64,000 nt of DNA from Hyphomicrobiales bacterium (GTDB taxonomy: Bacteria > Pseudomonadota > Alphaproteobacteria > Rhizobiales > Rhizobiaceae). Location: NCBI GenBank assembly GCA_900471485.1, contig UCEU01000014.1:1-64000 (forward strand), in the 5' to 3' direction. The position numbers and the translations under genes were made by a program. The notes beneath the pieces were generated by a model. The model saw only the letters and a program-made list of their open reading frames with translations. It ran no database searches and had not been told where the DNA came from. Shown here piece by piece: positions 38,294-46,829 of this stretch (position 1 is its first letter; each line of letters starts with the position of its first letter).

Positions 38294-39499
38294 TCACGCA
38301 CGCCCCAGCGCGATGGCGATCCCTTGGCCGACGCCGACGCACATGGTCGCAAGGCCGAAGCGTCCGCCGCTGGCGGCCATCTCCAGCGCCGCCGTGCCGG
38401 TGATGCGCGCGCCCGACATGCCAAGCGGGTGGCCGAGCGCGATCGCGCCGCCGTTGCGATTGACGCGCGGGTCATCGTCGGCGATGCCGAGTTGGCGCAG
38501 CACCGCGAGGCCCTGGCTGGCGAAGGCCTCGTTGAGTTCGATGACATCGAACTGTTGCTGGGTCATCGACAGCCTAGCCATCAGCTTTTGCGAAGCGGGC
38601 ACCGGGCCGATGCCCATGACGCGAGGCGGCACACCGGCGAATGCCCCACCGAGAATGCGGGCGATCGGCGTGAGGCCGTATTTCTTGATGGCTGTTTCCG
38701 AAGCGATAATCAGCGCTGCGGCGCCGTCGTTGACGCCCGACGCATTGCCCGCAGTGACCGTTCCGCCCTCGCGTTTGAATGGCGTCCCGAGCTTGGCCAG
38801 CGCTTCGAGCGTCGTGGCGCGCGGATGTTCGTCCCGGTCGACGACAACCGGGTCACCTTTGCGCTGGGGGATGGAAACCGCGACGATCTCCCTGGCAAGC
38901 CTGCCGTTCTGCTGCGCTGCCGCCGCCTTTTCCTGGGACCTAAGCGCAAAAGCGTCCTGATCCTGCCGGCTGACCTTATAGTCTTCAGCAACGTTCTCAC
39001 CGGTTTCGGGCATGGAATCGACGCCGTAGAGCTTTTTCATGAGAGGGTTGACGAAGCGCCAGCCGATGGTCGTGTCGTGGATCTCGGCGTGGCGCGAGAA
39101 GGCCGTATCCGCTTTGGGCATGACGAAGGGTGCGCGAGACATGCTTTCGACGCCGCCGGCGACCATCAGTTCGGCCTCGCCAGCCTTGATCGCCCGCGCA
39201 GCCGCGACAATCGCGTCCATGCCGGAGCCGCACAGCCGGTTGATCGTCGTGCCTGGCATACTCGCCGGCAGGCCGGCGAGAAGGAGCGACATGCGGGCAA
39301 CGTTGCGATTGTCTTCGCCCGCCTGGTTGGCGCATCCGAAGATGACATCGTCCACCGCGTCCCAATCCACAGAGACGTTCCGCGCAATCAGCGCGCGCAG
39401 AGGAACGGCGCCAAGATCGTCGGCGCGAACGGAGGCGAGTGAACCGCCGAAGCGGCCGATCGGCGTGCGGATATAGTCGCAGATATAAGCCTCGGTCAT
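38294..39499 (-). CDS. pcaF: 3-oxoadipyl-CoA thiolase
   Basis: 401-aa thiolase that splits 3-oxoadipyl-CoA to succinyl-CoA and acetyl-CoA, the last pathway step. The nucleophile is C90 in INRLCGSG; the general bases are the His in GGAIALGHPLGMSGAR and the Cys in LATMCVGVGQG near the C-terminus. It overlaps pcaJ by ATGA. Confidence 0.95.
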   Translation of the reverse strand: MTEAYICDYIRTPIGRFGGSLASVRADDLGAVPLRALIARNVSVDWDAVDDVIFGCANQAGEDNRNVARMSLLLAGLPASMPGTTINRLCGSGMDAIVAAARAIKAGEAELMVAGGVESMSRAPFVMPKADTAFSRHAEIHDTTIGWRFVNPLMKKLYGVDSMPETGENVAEDYKVSRQDQDAFALRSQEKAAAAQQNGRLAREIVAVSIPQRKGDPVVVDRDEHPRATTLEALAKLGTPFKREGGTVTAGNASGVNDGAAALIIASETAIKKYGLTPIARILGGAFAGVPPRVMGIGPVPASQKLMARLSMTQQQFDVIELNEAFASQGLAVLRQLGIADDDPRVNRNGGAIALGHPLGMSGARITGTAALEMAASGGRFGLATMCVGVGQGIAIALGRA

Positions 39500-40188
39500 G
39501 CGTCACCTCCCGAAAGCGTCGGCACGATCAGATCCAGAACCGGCCCGTCGATATGCAGCCGTGCGCCGGTCATGGCCTGCAGATCTTCCATCAGCAGATC
39601 CGGCAGCTTTTCCCGAAGCACGAAACGGCCGTTCGCGATGTCGATCACCGCGTGGCTGGTGTAGACGCGGGTGATGCAGCCGACGCCGGTCAGCGGGAAG
39701 GTGCACTTCTCGACGAGCTTCGGCTCGCCATTCTTGGTCACGTGTTCGGTGATGACGAAGACCTGTCGGGCGCCATGCACGAGGTCCATGGCGCCGCCCA
39801 CGGCGGGAACGCCCTTCGAGCCCACCCGCCAATTGGCGAGGTCGCCGTTCTCGGCAACCTGGTAGGCACCAAGGATCGCGACATCGAGATGGCCGCCGCG
39901 TACCATGGCAAAGCTGTCGGCGTGATGAAAGAAAGCGGCGCCGGGTTTCAGGGTCACCGCGCGTTTGCCCGCGTTGATCAGATCCCAATCCTCTTCGCCC
40001 GCCGGCGGCGCCTCGCCGAAATCTAGTACGCCGTTCTCCGTATGAAAGATCGCCTGTCGGCCGGGCGGCTGGTAGCGCGCCACCATCTCGGGAAAGCCGA
40101 TGCCAAGGTTGACATAGGCGCCGTCGGCGATGTCCTGCGCTGCCCGCCAGGCGATCTGCGCGTTCGAGAGCTTGTTGTCGTTGCTCAT
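39496..40188 (-). CDS. pcaJ: 3-oxoadipate CoA-transferase subunit B
   Basis: 230-aa beta subunit that, with PcaI, moves CoA from succinyl-CoA to 3-oxoadipate. The catalytic glutamate is E51 in HTENGVLDFG. The start at 40188 overlaps the pcaI stop (ATGA); the long upstream extension in this frame lies inside pcaI and was rejected. Confidence 0.94.
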   Translation of the reverse strand: MSNDNKLSNAQIAWRAAQDIADGAYVNLGIGFPEMVARYQPPGRQAIFHTENGVLDFGEAPPAGEEDWDLINAGKRAVTLKPGAAFFHHADSFAMVRGGHLDVAILGAYQVAENGDLANWRVGSKGVPAVGGAMDLVHGARQVFVITEHVTKNGEPKLVEKCTFPLTGVGCITRVYTSHAVIDIANGRFVLREKLPDLLMEDLQAMTGARLHIDGPVLDLIVPTLSGGDA

Positions 40189-40892
40189 GGGTGTGTCGCT
40201 CCCTCGCGGATCAGCTCTTCTTCCTGTTTGGGATCTGTAATCTCGACGACGCGATCGACGAAAATGCCGGGCGTCACGACGTGCTCGGAGTCGATGCCGC
40301 CGGGGGGCACGAGGCTCGAGACCTGAACGATCGTCTGCTCGGCCGCCATGCACATCAGCGGATTGAAGTTGCGGCCGGCCTTGCGATAGGTGAGGTTGCC
40401 GTGGGTGTCGCCGACATGCGCCTTGACGATCGCGAAATCGGCCTTCAGCCAGCGCTCCTGCACATAGGGCCGACCGTCGAATTCAGCGATGACCTTGCCT
40501 TGCGCGAGTTCGGTTCCGTAGCCTGTCGGCGTGTAGAATGCGGGGACGCCGGCGCCGCCGGCGCGGATACGCTCGGCAAGCGTTCCCTGCGGCACAAGCT
40601 CCAGCTCTATCTCGCCGGCAAGATATCTGTCGGTAAAGGCGCGGGGATCGGAAGAGCGGGGGAAGGAGCAGATCATCTTGCGAACCATGCCCGCATCGAT
40701 CATCGCCGCGATGCCGATCCGTCCGTTGCCGGCATTGTTGTTGATGACGGTCAGGTTCCGCGGTCCCTTGTCGATCAGCGCGTGGATCAATTCGATCGGG
40801 GCACCGGAGCCGCCGAAGCCGCCGATCATCACGACGGCTCCATCGCCAATCCCGTCGACCGCCTCGGCCGCGCTTCGCACTGTCTTGTCCAT
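40185..40892 (-). CDS. pcaI: 3-oxoadipate CoA-transferase subunit A
   Basis: 235-aa alpha subunit. The N-terminal Gly-rich CoA-transferase motif is VVMIGGFGGSGAPIELIHAL, followed by LTVINNNAGNGRIGIAAMIDAGMVRKMICSFPRSSDPR. The ATG at 40892 has GGAGG four bases upstream. It is the first gene of pcaIJF-pobA and is divergent from pcaR. Confidence 0.94.
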   Translation of the reverse strand: MDKTVRSAAEAVDGIGDGAVVMIGGFGGSGAPIELIHALIDKGPRNLTVINNNAGNGRIGIAAMIDAGMVRKMICSFPRSSDPRAFTDRYLAGEIELELVPQGTLAERIRAGGAGVPAFYTPTGYGTELAQGKVIAEFDGRPYVQERWLKADFAIVKAHVGDTHGNLTYRKAGRNFNPLMCMAAEQTIVQVSSLVPPGGIDSEHVVTPGIFVDRVVEITDPKQEEELIREGATHP

Positions 40893-40985
40893 TGATCCTC
40901 CATTGCCGCCTGCCACCGGCGGCGCTCTAATTTGTAGGGGAGTGAGGTGTGGACGGCAATCAAGTTTGTGCGGTATGTAATATTT

Positions 40986-41000
40986 GTTCGAATATCGCAC
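40986..41000. promoter_or_regulatory. PcaR-binding site in the pcaI-pcaR intergenic region
   Basis: GTTCGAATATCGCAC differs at only two of fifteen positions from the PcaR box GTTCGATAATCGCAC reported for Pseudomonas putida. It lies between divergent pcaI and pcaR, 15 bp before the pcaR start. Confidence 0.8.
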
Positions 41001-41014
41001 ATTGGAGCCAGCGC

Positions 41015-41776
41015 ATGCAGGTGAAGGAACGTGACATCATGGGTGGCCTCGCCAAGGGGCTGAAGGTGATCGAGGCTTTCACCGCCGAGCACCCGCGTCT
41101 CAGTATTTCGGAGGCTGCGGACATATCGGGCTACGACCGCGCCACGACACGGCGATGCCTGCTGACGCTGGCGGAACTCGGCTACTGCGCCTATGACGGC
41201 AAGTATTTCACGGTGACGCCGCGCGTGCTGCGCCTTGGAACCGGATGCCTGGCCTCCATGCCGTTGCCGCGCATCGTCCAGCCTTGGCTGGATCGACTGT
41301 CGGAAGAGATCGGTCAAAGCACGTCGGTCTCGATCCTCGATGATGCCGAGATCGTCTACGTGGCGCGCGCGTCGCAGCGCCGGGTCATGTCGATCGCACT
41401 GATGCCGGGATCGCGGCTTCCCGCCTATTGCACGTCAATGGGACGCGTTCTTTTAGCTGCACTTCCTTCGGAGCGGGCCTTGGAGTTGCTGTCGGCCGAA
41501 CCGCTCGCGCAACGGACGGCGAGAACGCAAACGGACGTGGGGGAAGTCCAACGCATCCTACAGGACGTGAAGGCAGACGGCTACGCCTCCATCGACCAGG
41601 AGGTCGAGATTGGCCTTCGCTCGGTCGCGGTGCCGTTGGTCGGTGCTCGCGGGCAAACGCTGGCGGCGCTGAATGTCGGCCTTGCGGCGACGGAGGAGCC
41701 AATGCGGGCGATGGTGTCGCGCTATCTTCCGGCGCTGCTGCGGATAAAGGCCGAGCTGAGCGGAATTCTGGTTTAG
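41015..41776 (+). CDS. pcaR: IclR-family regulator of pcaIJF
   Basis: 253 aa: an N-terminal winged HTH (GLAKGLKVIEAFTAEHPRLSISEAADISGYDRATTRRCLLTLAELGY, about residues 10-55) and a C-terminal GAF-like IclR effector domain (SVSILDDAEIVYVARAS…; YASIDQEVEIGLRSVAVPL). In related bacteria PcaR responds to 3-oxoadipate. The ATG at 41015 has GGAG upstream. The operon position and the PcaR box support the assignment. Confidence 0.93.
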   Translation: MQVKERDIMGGLAKGLKVIEAFTAEHPRLSISEAADISGYDRATTRRCLLTLAELGYCAYDGKYFTVTPRVLRLGTGCLASMPLPRIVQPWLDRLSEEIGQSTSVSILDDAEIVYVARASQRRVMSIALMPGSRLPAYCTSMGRVLLAALPSERALELLSAEPLAQRTARTQTDVGEVQRILQDVKADGYASIDQEVEIGLRSVAVPLVGARGQTLAALNVGLAATEEPMRAMVSRYLPALLRIKAELSGILV

Positions 41777-41779
41777 AAG

Positions 41780-42457
41780 TCAGCTATCCTGTTTCAGCAG
41801 ACCGCGCGCCAGCGCATGCTCGACGCCGCCTTCGATATGCGCGGCAAGAATCTGCTTGGCCGCATCTGCATCGCGCCCCAGGGCGGCATCGAGAAGCGCC
41901 TGATGCTCGCGCGACGCCACATCGCCGCGGTAAGATAGTGCCACCATCTGATAGCGCAGATACTTGTCGAAAATGACCGAGTGCGTCTCGATCAGAAGCT
42001 TGGAGCCACAGGCCGAAATCAACGCCTGATGAAACTCCCAGTCATATCGCTTCCAGTCCTCCGCCCGGCTGGCGTCACCGGTCGCCATCAGCCGCTCCAG
42101 GCTGGCAAGCTTGTAGTGGGCGGATACGAGGCGCGCTTCCCACTCCATGTCGCCTTGCGCGAAGGACTGCTCCAGCGCATGCGTTTCCAGAAGCAGCCGC
42201 AAGGCGGCGATCTCCTTGAGGTCGGCGACGGAGACCGGGCACACCTGAAACCCCCGCTGGCCTTCCGCCAGCACCAGCCCCTCCGAGGAAAGACGGTTCA
42301 GGATCTCACGCAACGTGCTGATCGAGGTCTCGTAGGATTCCTTCAGCGCATCCAGCTTCAATTTCTGGCCCGGCGGGAGCCGGCCAAAGATGATGTCGGC
42401 ACGGATGCGGCGGTAGCTGCTCTCCGCAATGGTTTCGTTTTCTGTCTGCTGCAACAT
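41780..42457 (-). CDS. GntR-family (FCD) regulator A
   Basis: 225 aa: an N-terminal winged HTH (ESSYRRIRADIIFGRLPPGQKLKLDALKESYETSISTLREILNRLSSEGLV) and an FCD effector domain (WKRYDWEFHQALISACGSKLL; AAHIEGGVEHAL). It is clearly paralogous to the divergent GntR gene at 42631. It is convergent with pcaR, ending 3 bp from the pcaR stop. The start codon lies inside the small palindrome CATCACGATG (42455-42464). Target genes are probably in the quinate-type cluster, by position. Confidence 0.88.
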   Translation of the reverse strand: MLQQTENETIAESSYRRIRADIIFGRLPPGQKLKLDALKESYETSISTLREILNRLSSEGLVLAEGQRGFQVCPVSVADLKEIAALRLLLETHALEQSFAQGDMEWEARLVSAHYKLASLERLMATGDASRAEDWKRYDWEFHQALISACGSKLLIETHSVIFDKYLRYQMVALSYRGDVASREHQALLDAALGRDADAAKQILAAHIEGGVEHALARGLLKQDS

Positions 42458-42589
42458 CACGATGCTCTGCTATTTCGATGCGAACTGTGGCCCGCACATT
42501 ACCTCCCAACACGTTACCTCATTGTCACAGCCGCTGAAATCCTATCGTCTGCCATATTTAAAAAAGACATAGGAAAGGCAATCTGCTGT

Positions 42590-42606
42590 ATGATTTTCCA
42601 AATCAT
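42590..42606. promoter_or_regulatory. Operator-like palindrome before GntR regulator B
   Basis: ATGATTT-TCC-AAATCAT is a perfect 7-bp inverted repeat ending 24 bp before the ATG of the plus-strand GntR gene, in the gap between two divergent GntR genes. It is a good position for autoregulation. Confidence 0.55.
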
Positions 42607-42630
42607 GGCGACTGGAGCCCGCGTAACGCA

Positions 42631-43305
42631 ATGCTGAAGAAAACGGGAGAGACGGCTGAGACCGTCAGCGAGGTCGTCTTTCGGCAGATCCGCCAGGATA
42701 TCATTTCCGGCATTTTGCCGCCGGGATCCAAAATCAAGCTGGAGCAGGCGCGCGAACGCTATTCGATCAGCGTCTCGCCGCTGCGGGAAATCCTCAGCCG
42801 CCTGACAACGGAAAATCTCGTCGTCGCCGAGGGACAGAAGGGTTTCGAGGTCAGCCCGGCGTCGCGTCGCGAATTGCTTGAACTTGCCGACCTCCGCGTG
42901 GTGCTCGAAACCCACGCGCTCGATCTCGCTTTCGCCGCTGGCGATCTCGAATGGGAGGCCTCCATCGTTGCGGCGCACCACAAGCTGGCGGCGGCTGAAC
43001 GGCGGCTTCTCGCCGGCGATGCCTCACGCACCATCGAATGGGTGCGCTATGACTGGGAGTTCCACCAGGCGATCGTCTCGGCGTGCAACTCCGCGACGCT
43101 GATGGCGACGCTCTCTTCGGTGTTCGACCGTTTTCTGCGCTACCACATGCTGGCCGAGAGTTTCCGCGGCAAGCCGGTGGTCGAGGATCACCGGGCGCTC
43201 TTCGATTTCGCGCTTCGGCGGGATGCGGAGCAGGCGAAGGCCGTGATCCGCCGACATGTGCATAGTGGGGTCGAGCACATCCTGAAGAGCGGCATCGTCG
43301 CCTGA
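42631..43305 (+). CDS. GntR-family (FCD) regulator B
   Basis: 224 aa with the same architecture as GntR regulator A: winged HTH (EVVFRQIRQDIISGILPPGSKIKLEQARERYSISVSPLREILSRLTTENLV) and FCD domain (WVRYDWEFHQAIVSACNS; RRHVHSGVEHIL). The similarity along the whole length shows a duplication. It is convergent with the quiC-type gene, ending 19 bp from its stop. It probably controls quiC and/or the ABC-aro cluster. Confidence 0.88.
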   Translation: MLKKTGETAETVSEVVFRQIRQDIISGILPPGSKIKLEQARERYSISVSPLREILSRLTTENLVVAEGQKGFEVSPASRRELLELADLRVVLETHALDLAFAAGDLEWEASIVAAHHKLAAAERRLLAGDASRTIEWVRYDWEFHQAIVSACNSATLMATLSSVFDRFLRYHMLAESFRGKPVVEDHRALFDFALRRDAEQAKAVIRRHVHSGVEHILKSGIVA

Positions 43306-43323
43306 CCGCGTGCTATTCTCGGC

Positions 43324-45219
43324 CTAGTCGCTATCGCGCGGCAGGCCCTCCGGGCGCATCTGCTTTTTCAGTGCCGCAATGCGGAAGATGGCATTGGCCG
43401 CGCCATAACCTCGATAGCCCTTGCGCTCGACGATCTCGAAGAAGAAGCCTTCGCCGTAGGTACCGCTGTAGAGCTGGAAATATTCGCCGTGCTCATCGCG
43501 GTCGTAGAGAATGTTGTGTTCCTTCAGCCGCTCGGTGAGATCGGGATCCAGCCCGAACCGCGCTTCCACGTCGCCATAATAGTTCGGCGAAATGTGCAGC
43601 GGCTTGAAGCCGGCTTTTCGCAAGGCCTTGGCGGTGGCGAAGATATCATTAGTGCTGAAGGCGAGATGTTGGATGCCCGAGCCGAACTTTTCCGCGATGA
43701 AATGACCGGCAAGCGTCCGCCTGTTTTCCGCGCCGTTGAGCGTGATCCGCAGCGATCCTTCCTCGTTCTCGACCACCTGGCTGCGGACGACACCGCCAGG
43801 ATCGATGATGTCGACCATCGGCGTCTTCTCGGTCGCGAAGATCGATGTGTAGAAGAGCAGCCAGGTCAGCATTTCGTCGTAGGCGACGGTCTGCGCGATG
43901 TGGTCGATGCGCAGCAGACCCGCGCTCGAGGCCGATTGCTGTTCATCGAGGGGGATGAAGTCCACTTCCGCGAAGCGGCTGAGCGGTGAGGTCTCGTCGA
44001 TCAGATAGACGATGCCGCCCCCGACGCCGCGGATTGCCGGCAGCTCGAGTTCGCCTTCGGCGACCGGTTGCAGGAAGGGTTCGGCATTGAGTGCCACCGC
44101 GCGCCGGTGGGCCTCCCAGGCATCGTCGACCACAAGCGCAAAGGCATAAGCGAGCGTCCCGTGGACGGCGTACGCCGCGTTGGCGAAGCCCGCCTGGTCG
44201 ATATTGACGAGGATGCGGATGCCGCCCTGTTTGTAGAGGCTGACCTCCTTGCTGCGATGCTTGGCGGTCTTGTGAAAGCCCAGCACCTCGAGGATGCCGA
44301 TCAGCTCGGCCGCATCGCCTTCGTCGGCCGTGAACTCGACGAAGCCCACGCCCTTCACCGTGGCGCGGGGCGGCATGGGTTTTCCAATCGGGTTGTCGCC
44401 GCCGAGGCTACGGCGCACCTGGTCGCCCAGATAGATCAGCGAACGGTGGCCGTCGGCGGCGATCTCGCGCGTCGAGCCGCCACGGAACTGGTCGTTGAAG
44501 ATCTCCAGCGAATAGTAGCCGTCATAGCCGGTCGCGGCGATCGCGGATGTAAATGCCGTCACCGGCAGGTCGCCTTCGCCGGGCATGTTGCGGAAGTGTC
44601 GCGACCAGTAGAGCAGATCCATGTCGATCTGCGGTGCGTCCGCCAGCTGGACGATGAAGATCTTCTCCTTCGGGATGGAGCGGATGGAATTGATGTCGAT
44701 CTTGCGTGAGAGGCTGTGAAAGCTGTCTAGTACCAGGCCGATATTGTCGTGGTCGGCACGACGCACGATCTCCCAGGCGTCGCGGTGGTCGTTGATGTGC
44801 CGACCCCATGCCAGCGCTTCGTAGCCGACGCGCAATCCGCGCGCGGCTGCGCGTTCGCCCAGTTCGCGGAAGTCGGCGGCGGCGCGGTCGAGGCCACCGA
44901 GCGAGGCCGAAGAGACGTTCGAGCAGACGAGGACGAGGTCCGTGCCGAGCTGCTGCATGATGTCGAACTTGCGTTCGGCGCGGTCGAATGTGCGGCTGCG
45001 CAGCGGTTCCGGCATGCCCTCGAAATCACGGAAGGGCTGGAATAGCGTGATCTTAAGACCGAGATCACGGGCCATCTTGCCGACATCGGCGGGGCTGCCA
45101 TCAAAGGCCAGGAAATCGGTTTCGAAAATCTCCACGCCGTCAAAGCCCGCCCGCGCGATCGCTTCAAGCTTCTCCGGCAGCTCGCCGCTGATCGAAACCG
45201 TCGCTATCGAGGTTTTCAT
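43324..45219 (-). CDS. quiC: 3-dehydroshikimate dehydratase fused to HPPD-like domain (QuiC type)
   Basis: 631-aa fusion. The N-terminal TIM barrel (about 1-270) is a sugar-isomerase-like 3-dehydroshikimate dehydratase with the metal-ligand set E134 (GYEALAWG), D165 (LVLDSFH), Q191 (FIVQLADAP) and E239 (SLEIFND). The C-terminal part (about 290-631) resembles 4-hydroxyphenylpyruvate dioxygenase and keeps the His-His-Glu pattern (IDHIAQTV, IQHLAFSTNDI, FFFEIVER). Pseudomonas QuiC1 has the same architecture. The product, protocatechuate, feeds pcaHG encoded 9 kb away. The gene is divergent from the ABC-aro operon. Confidence 0.9.
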   Translation of the reverse strand: MKTSIATVSISGELPEKLEAIARAGFDGVEIFETDFLAFDGSPADVGKMARDLGLKITLFQPFRDFEGMPEPLRSRTFDRAERKFDIMQQLGTDLVLVCSNVSSASLGGLDRAAADFRELGERAAARGLRVGYEALAWGRHINDHRDAWEIVRRADHDNIGLVLDSFHSLSRKIDINSIRSIPKEKIFIVQLADAPQIDMDLLYWSRHFRNMPGEGDLPVTAFTSAIAATGYDGYYSLEIFNDQFRGGSTREIAADGHRSLIYLGDQVRRSLGGDNPIGKPMPPRATVKGVGFVEFTADEGDAAELIGILEVLGFHKTAKHRSKEVSLYKQGGIRILVNIDQAGFANAAYAVHGTLAYAFALVVDDAWEAHRRAVALNAEPFLQPVAEGELELPAIRGVGGGIVYLIDETSPLSRFAEVDFIPLDEQQSASSAGLLRIDHIAQTVAYDEMLTWLLFYTSIFATEKTPMVDIIDPGGVVRSQVVENEEGSLRITLNGAENRRTLAGHFIAEKFGSGIQHLAFSTNDIFATAKALRKAGFKPLHISPNYYGDVEARFGLDPDLTERLKEHNILYDRDEHGEYFQLYSGTYGEGFFFEIVERKGYRGYGAANAIFRIAALKKQMRPEGLPRDSD

Positions 45220-45243
45220 CTCGCTTATCCTCCCTGGCCGATA

Positions 45244-45267
45244 TCGTCGTGATAACCATTATGACGA
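45244..45267. promoter_or_regulatory. Interrupted palindrome between quiC and the ABC-aro operon
   Basis: TCGTC (45244-45248) and GACGA (45263-45267) flank a partly symmetric centre (GTGATAACCATTAT). It lies 25 bp upstream of the quiC start in the 206-bp divergent gap. It could be a regulator site; the regulator is not known. Confidence 0.4.
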
Positions 45268-45425
45268 ATGTCGTGAGAAGTTCAATTCAACGTTTGAAAA
45301 TAGAAGTCTCATACGATCTGCAAAAACTATGTTGATTTATCGGTCCGTGTCAGGCAGTTTTGGTCTCACAGTCGGAGGAGAAGGAAGGCTGTGCGGTCGC
45401 AACGACCATTGAGGAGGAGGAAAAG

Positions 45426-46256
45426 ATGTTGAAATCCATGTTGTCACGGCGCAACGCCATGCTTGGCGCAGCCGCTCTGCTCACCGGCATCGCGCTGGCT
45501 CAGCCGGCCGCTGCCGTCACCCCGGAAGAAATCAAGGCCCGCGGCAAACTGATCGTCGGCATCCAGGGCGACAATCCGCCATGGGGCTTCGTTACCAGCG
45601 CCGGCAAGCAGGACGGCTTCGATGCCGACATGGGCGCGCTCTACGCCAAGGAACTCGGCGTCGAAGTCGAGTTTGTGCCGCTTGAAGTCAACAACCGCAT
45701 TCCCGCGCTGACCTCAGGTCGCGTCGATGTTCTCTTCGCAACGATGGCCATGCTGCCCGACCGCGCCAAGGCGGTTCAGTTCAGCCAGCCCTACAATGCC
45801 AATGCCATCGTGCTGATCGGGCCGAAGAACAAGTCGATCAAGACGAATGACGATATGGCCAATATGACCATTTCCGTGGCGAAAGGCGCCGCACAGGACA
45901 CGCAGGTCACCAAGAATGCGCCGGCTTCGGCCACCATTCGCCGCTTCGACGGCGATGCGGCGAGCGTTCAGGCGCTGGTGTCGGGACAGGCCGAGGCGCT
46001 CGGCGGCAACATATTCTACATGGATCGCGTCGAGAAGGCGCGCCCCGGCGAATTCGAGAACAAGCTCGAGTTCCAGAAACTCTACAATGGCGCTTGCACC
46101 CGTCTGGGCGAGAAAGAGATCAACGCCTCGCTCAACACCTTCATCGACAAGATCAAGGCAAATGGCGAGCTGAAGAAGGTCTACGACAAGTGGATGAAGG
46201 TTCCCGTGCCTGAATTCCCGGCAAGTCTCGAAGGCATTCCCTTCGCGGCAAAGTAA
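45426..46256 (+). CDS. Polar-amino-acid-type ABC substrate-binding protein (SBP family 3)
   Basis: 276 aa with an N-terminal export signal of about 30 residues containing an RR pair (SRRNAMLGAAALLTGIALAQPAAA), then the family-3 binding fold (RGKLIVGIQGDNPPWGFV…DGFDADMGALYAKELG; RVDVLFATMAMLPDRAKAVQFSQPY). The ATG at 45426 follows GGAGGAGG; 22 open codons upstream were rejected. Family-3 proteins usually bind amino acids, but the downstream AroQ-like and AroE-like genes in the same operon suggest a quinate- or shikimate-like ligand. Confidence 0.87.
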   Translation: MLKSMLSRRNAMLGAAALLTGIALAQPAAAVTPEEIKARGKLIVGIQGDNPPWGFVTSAGKQDGFDADMGALYAKELGVEVEFVPLEVNNRIPALTSGRVDVLFATMAMLPDRAKAVQFSQPYNANAIVLIGPKNKSIKTNDDMANMTISVAKGAAQDTQVTKNAPASATIRRFDGDAASVQALVSGQAEALGGNIFYMDRVEKARPGEFENKLEFQKLYNGACTRLGEKEINASLNTFIDKIKANGELKKVYDKWMKVPVPEFPASLEGIPFAAK

Positions 46257-46280
46257 GCCCTTCCTGACAGGGCGATGCGA

Positions 46281-46309
46281 CGGCGGCGTCTTGAAGACGG
46301 CCGCCGCCG
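46281..46309 (+). promoter_or_regulatory. Stem-loop after the binding-protein gene
   Basis: GGCGGC-GTCTT pairs with AAGAC-(G)-GCCGCC to form a strong hairpin with one bulge, 25 nt past the stop codon and without a T-run. Such hairpins after binding-protein genes usually protect the upstream message and lower expression of the genes behind it. Confidence 0.55.
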
Positions 46310-46354
46310 CATTGCAGCGGCGATGACTGTCTCGTGCCGAACGCGGGAGCGATG

Positions 46355-46801
46355 ATGAGCAAGACGATCTTTGTACTGAACGGGCCGAACCTCAATCTTC
46401 TCGGTCAGCGGGAGCCGCATATCTATGGCTCGACGACGCTCGCCGAGATCGAGCAGCGCTGCACGGCCAAGGCGCGCGACCTCGGCTTCGAAGTGGACTT
46501 TCGCCAGACCAATTTCGAGGGTGCGCTTATCGAAAGCATTCACGAGGCGCGCCAGAAGGCATGCGGGATCATCATCAACCCGGCTGCCTTCACCTTTACG
46601 TCGATCGCGGTTCTCGATGCGCTGAAGACCTTCGATCCGCCGAAGATCGAGCTGCACATCTCCAATGTCCATGCCCGCGAGAGCATCTACCACAAGTCCC
46701 TGATCTCGCCGATCGCGACGTCGATCATGATCGGTTTCGGTGCGGACGGGTACGAGCTCGCGATCCAGGCCATGACGCAGCTGGTCGCTCGCAGCCGCTG
46801 A
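46355..46801 (+). CDS. Type II 3-dehydroquinate dehydratase-like protein with altered substrate pocket
   Basis: 148-aa AroQ-family protein. The catalytic R19 and Y24 (GQREPHIYG), N75, D88, E99 and H101 (IELHISNVHARE) are present. However, the position of the conserved H81 (NP.A.THTS) is F81 (NPAAFTFTS), and the conserved R112 (FR.HS) is Y112 (SIYHKS). Both are substrate contacts in well-studied type II enzymes. It may dehydrate a dehydroquinate relative, or work poorly on dehydroquinate. The ATG at 46355 is better spaced from GGGAG than the ATG at 46352. It lies inside the ABC operon. Confidence 0.82.
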   Translation: MSKTIFVLNGPNLNLLGQREPHIYGSTTLAEIEQRCTAKARDLGFEVDFRQTNFEGALIESIHEARQKACGIIINPAAFTFTSIAVLDALKTFDPPKIELHISNVHARESIYHKSLISPIATSIMIGFGADGYELAIQAMTQLVARSR

Positions 46802-46829
46802 CCGGACAGGAAAGGCCAGAAACAAGCCC

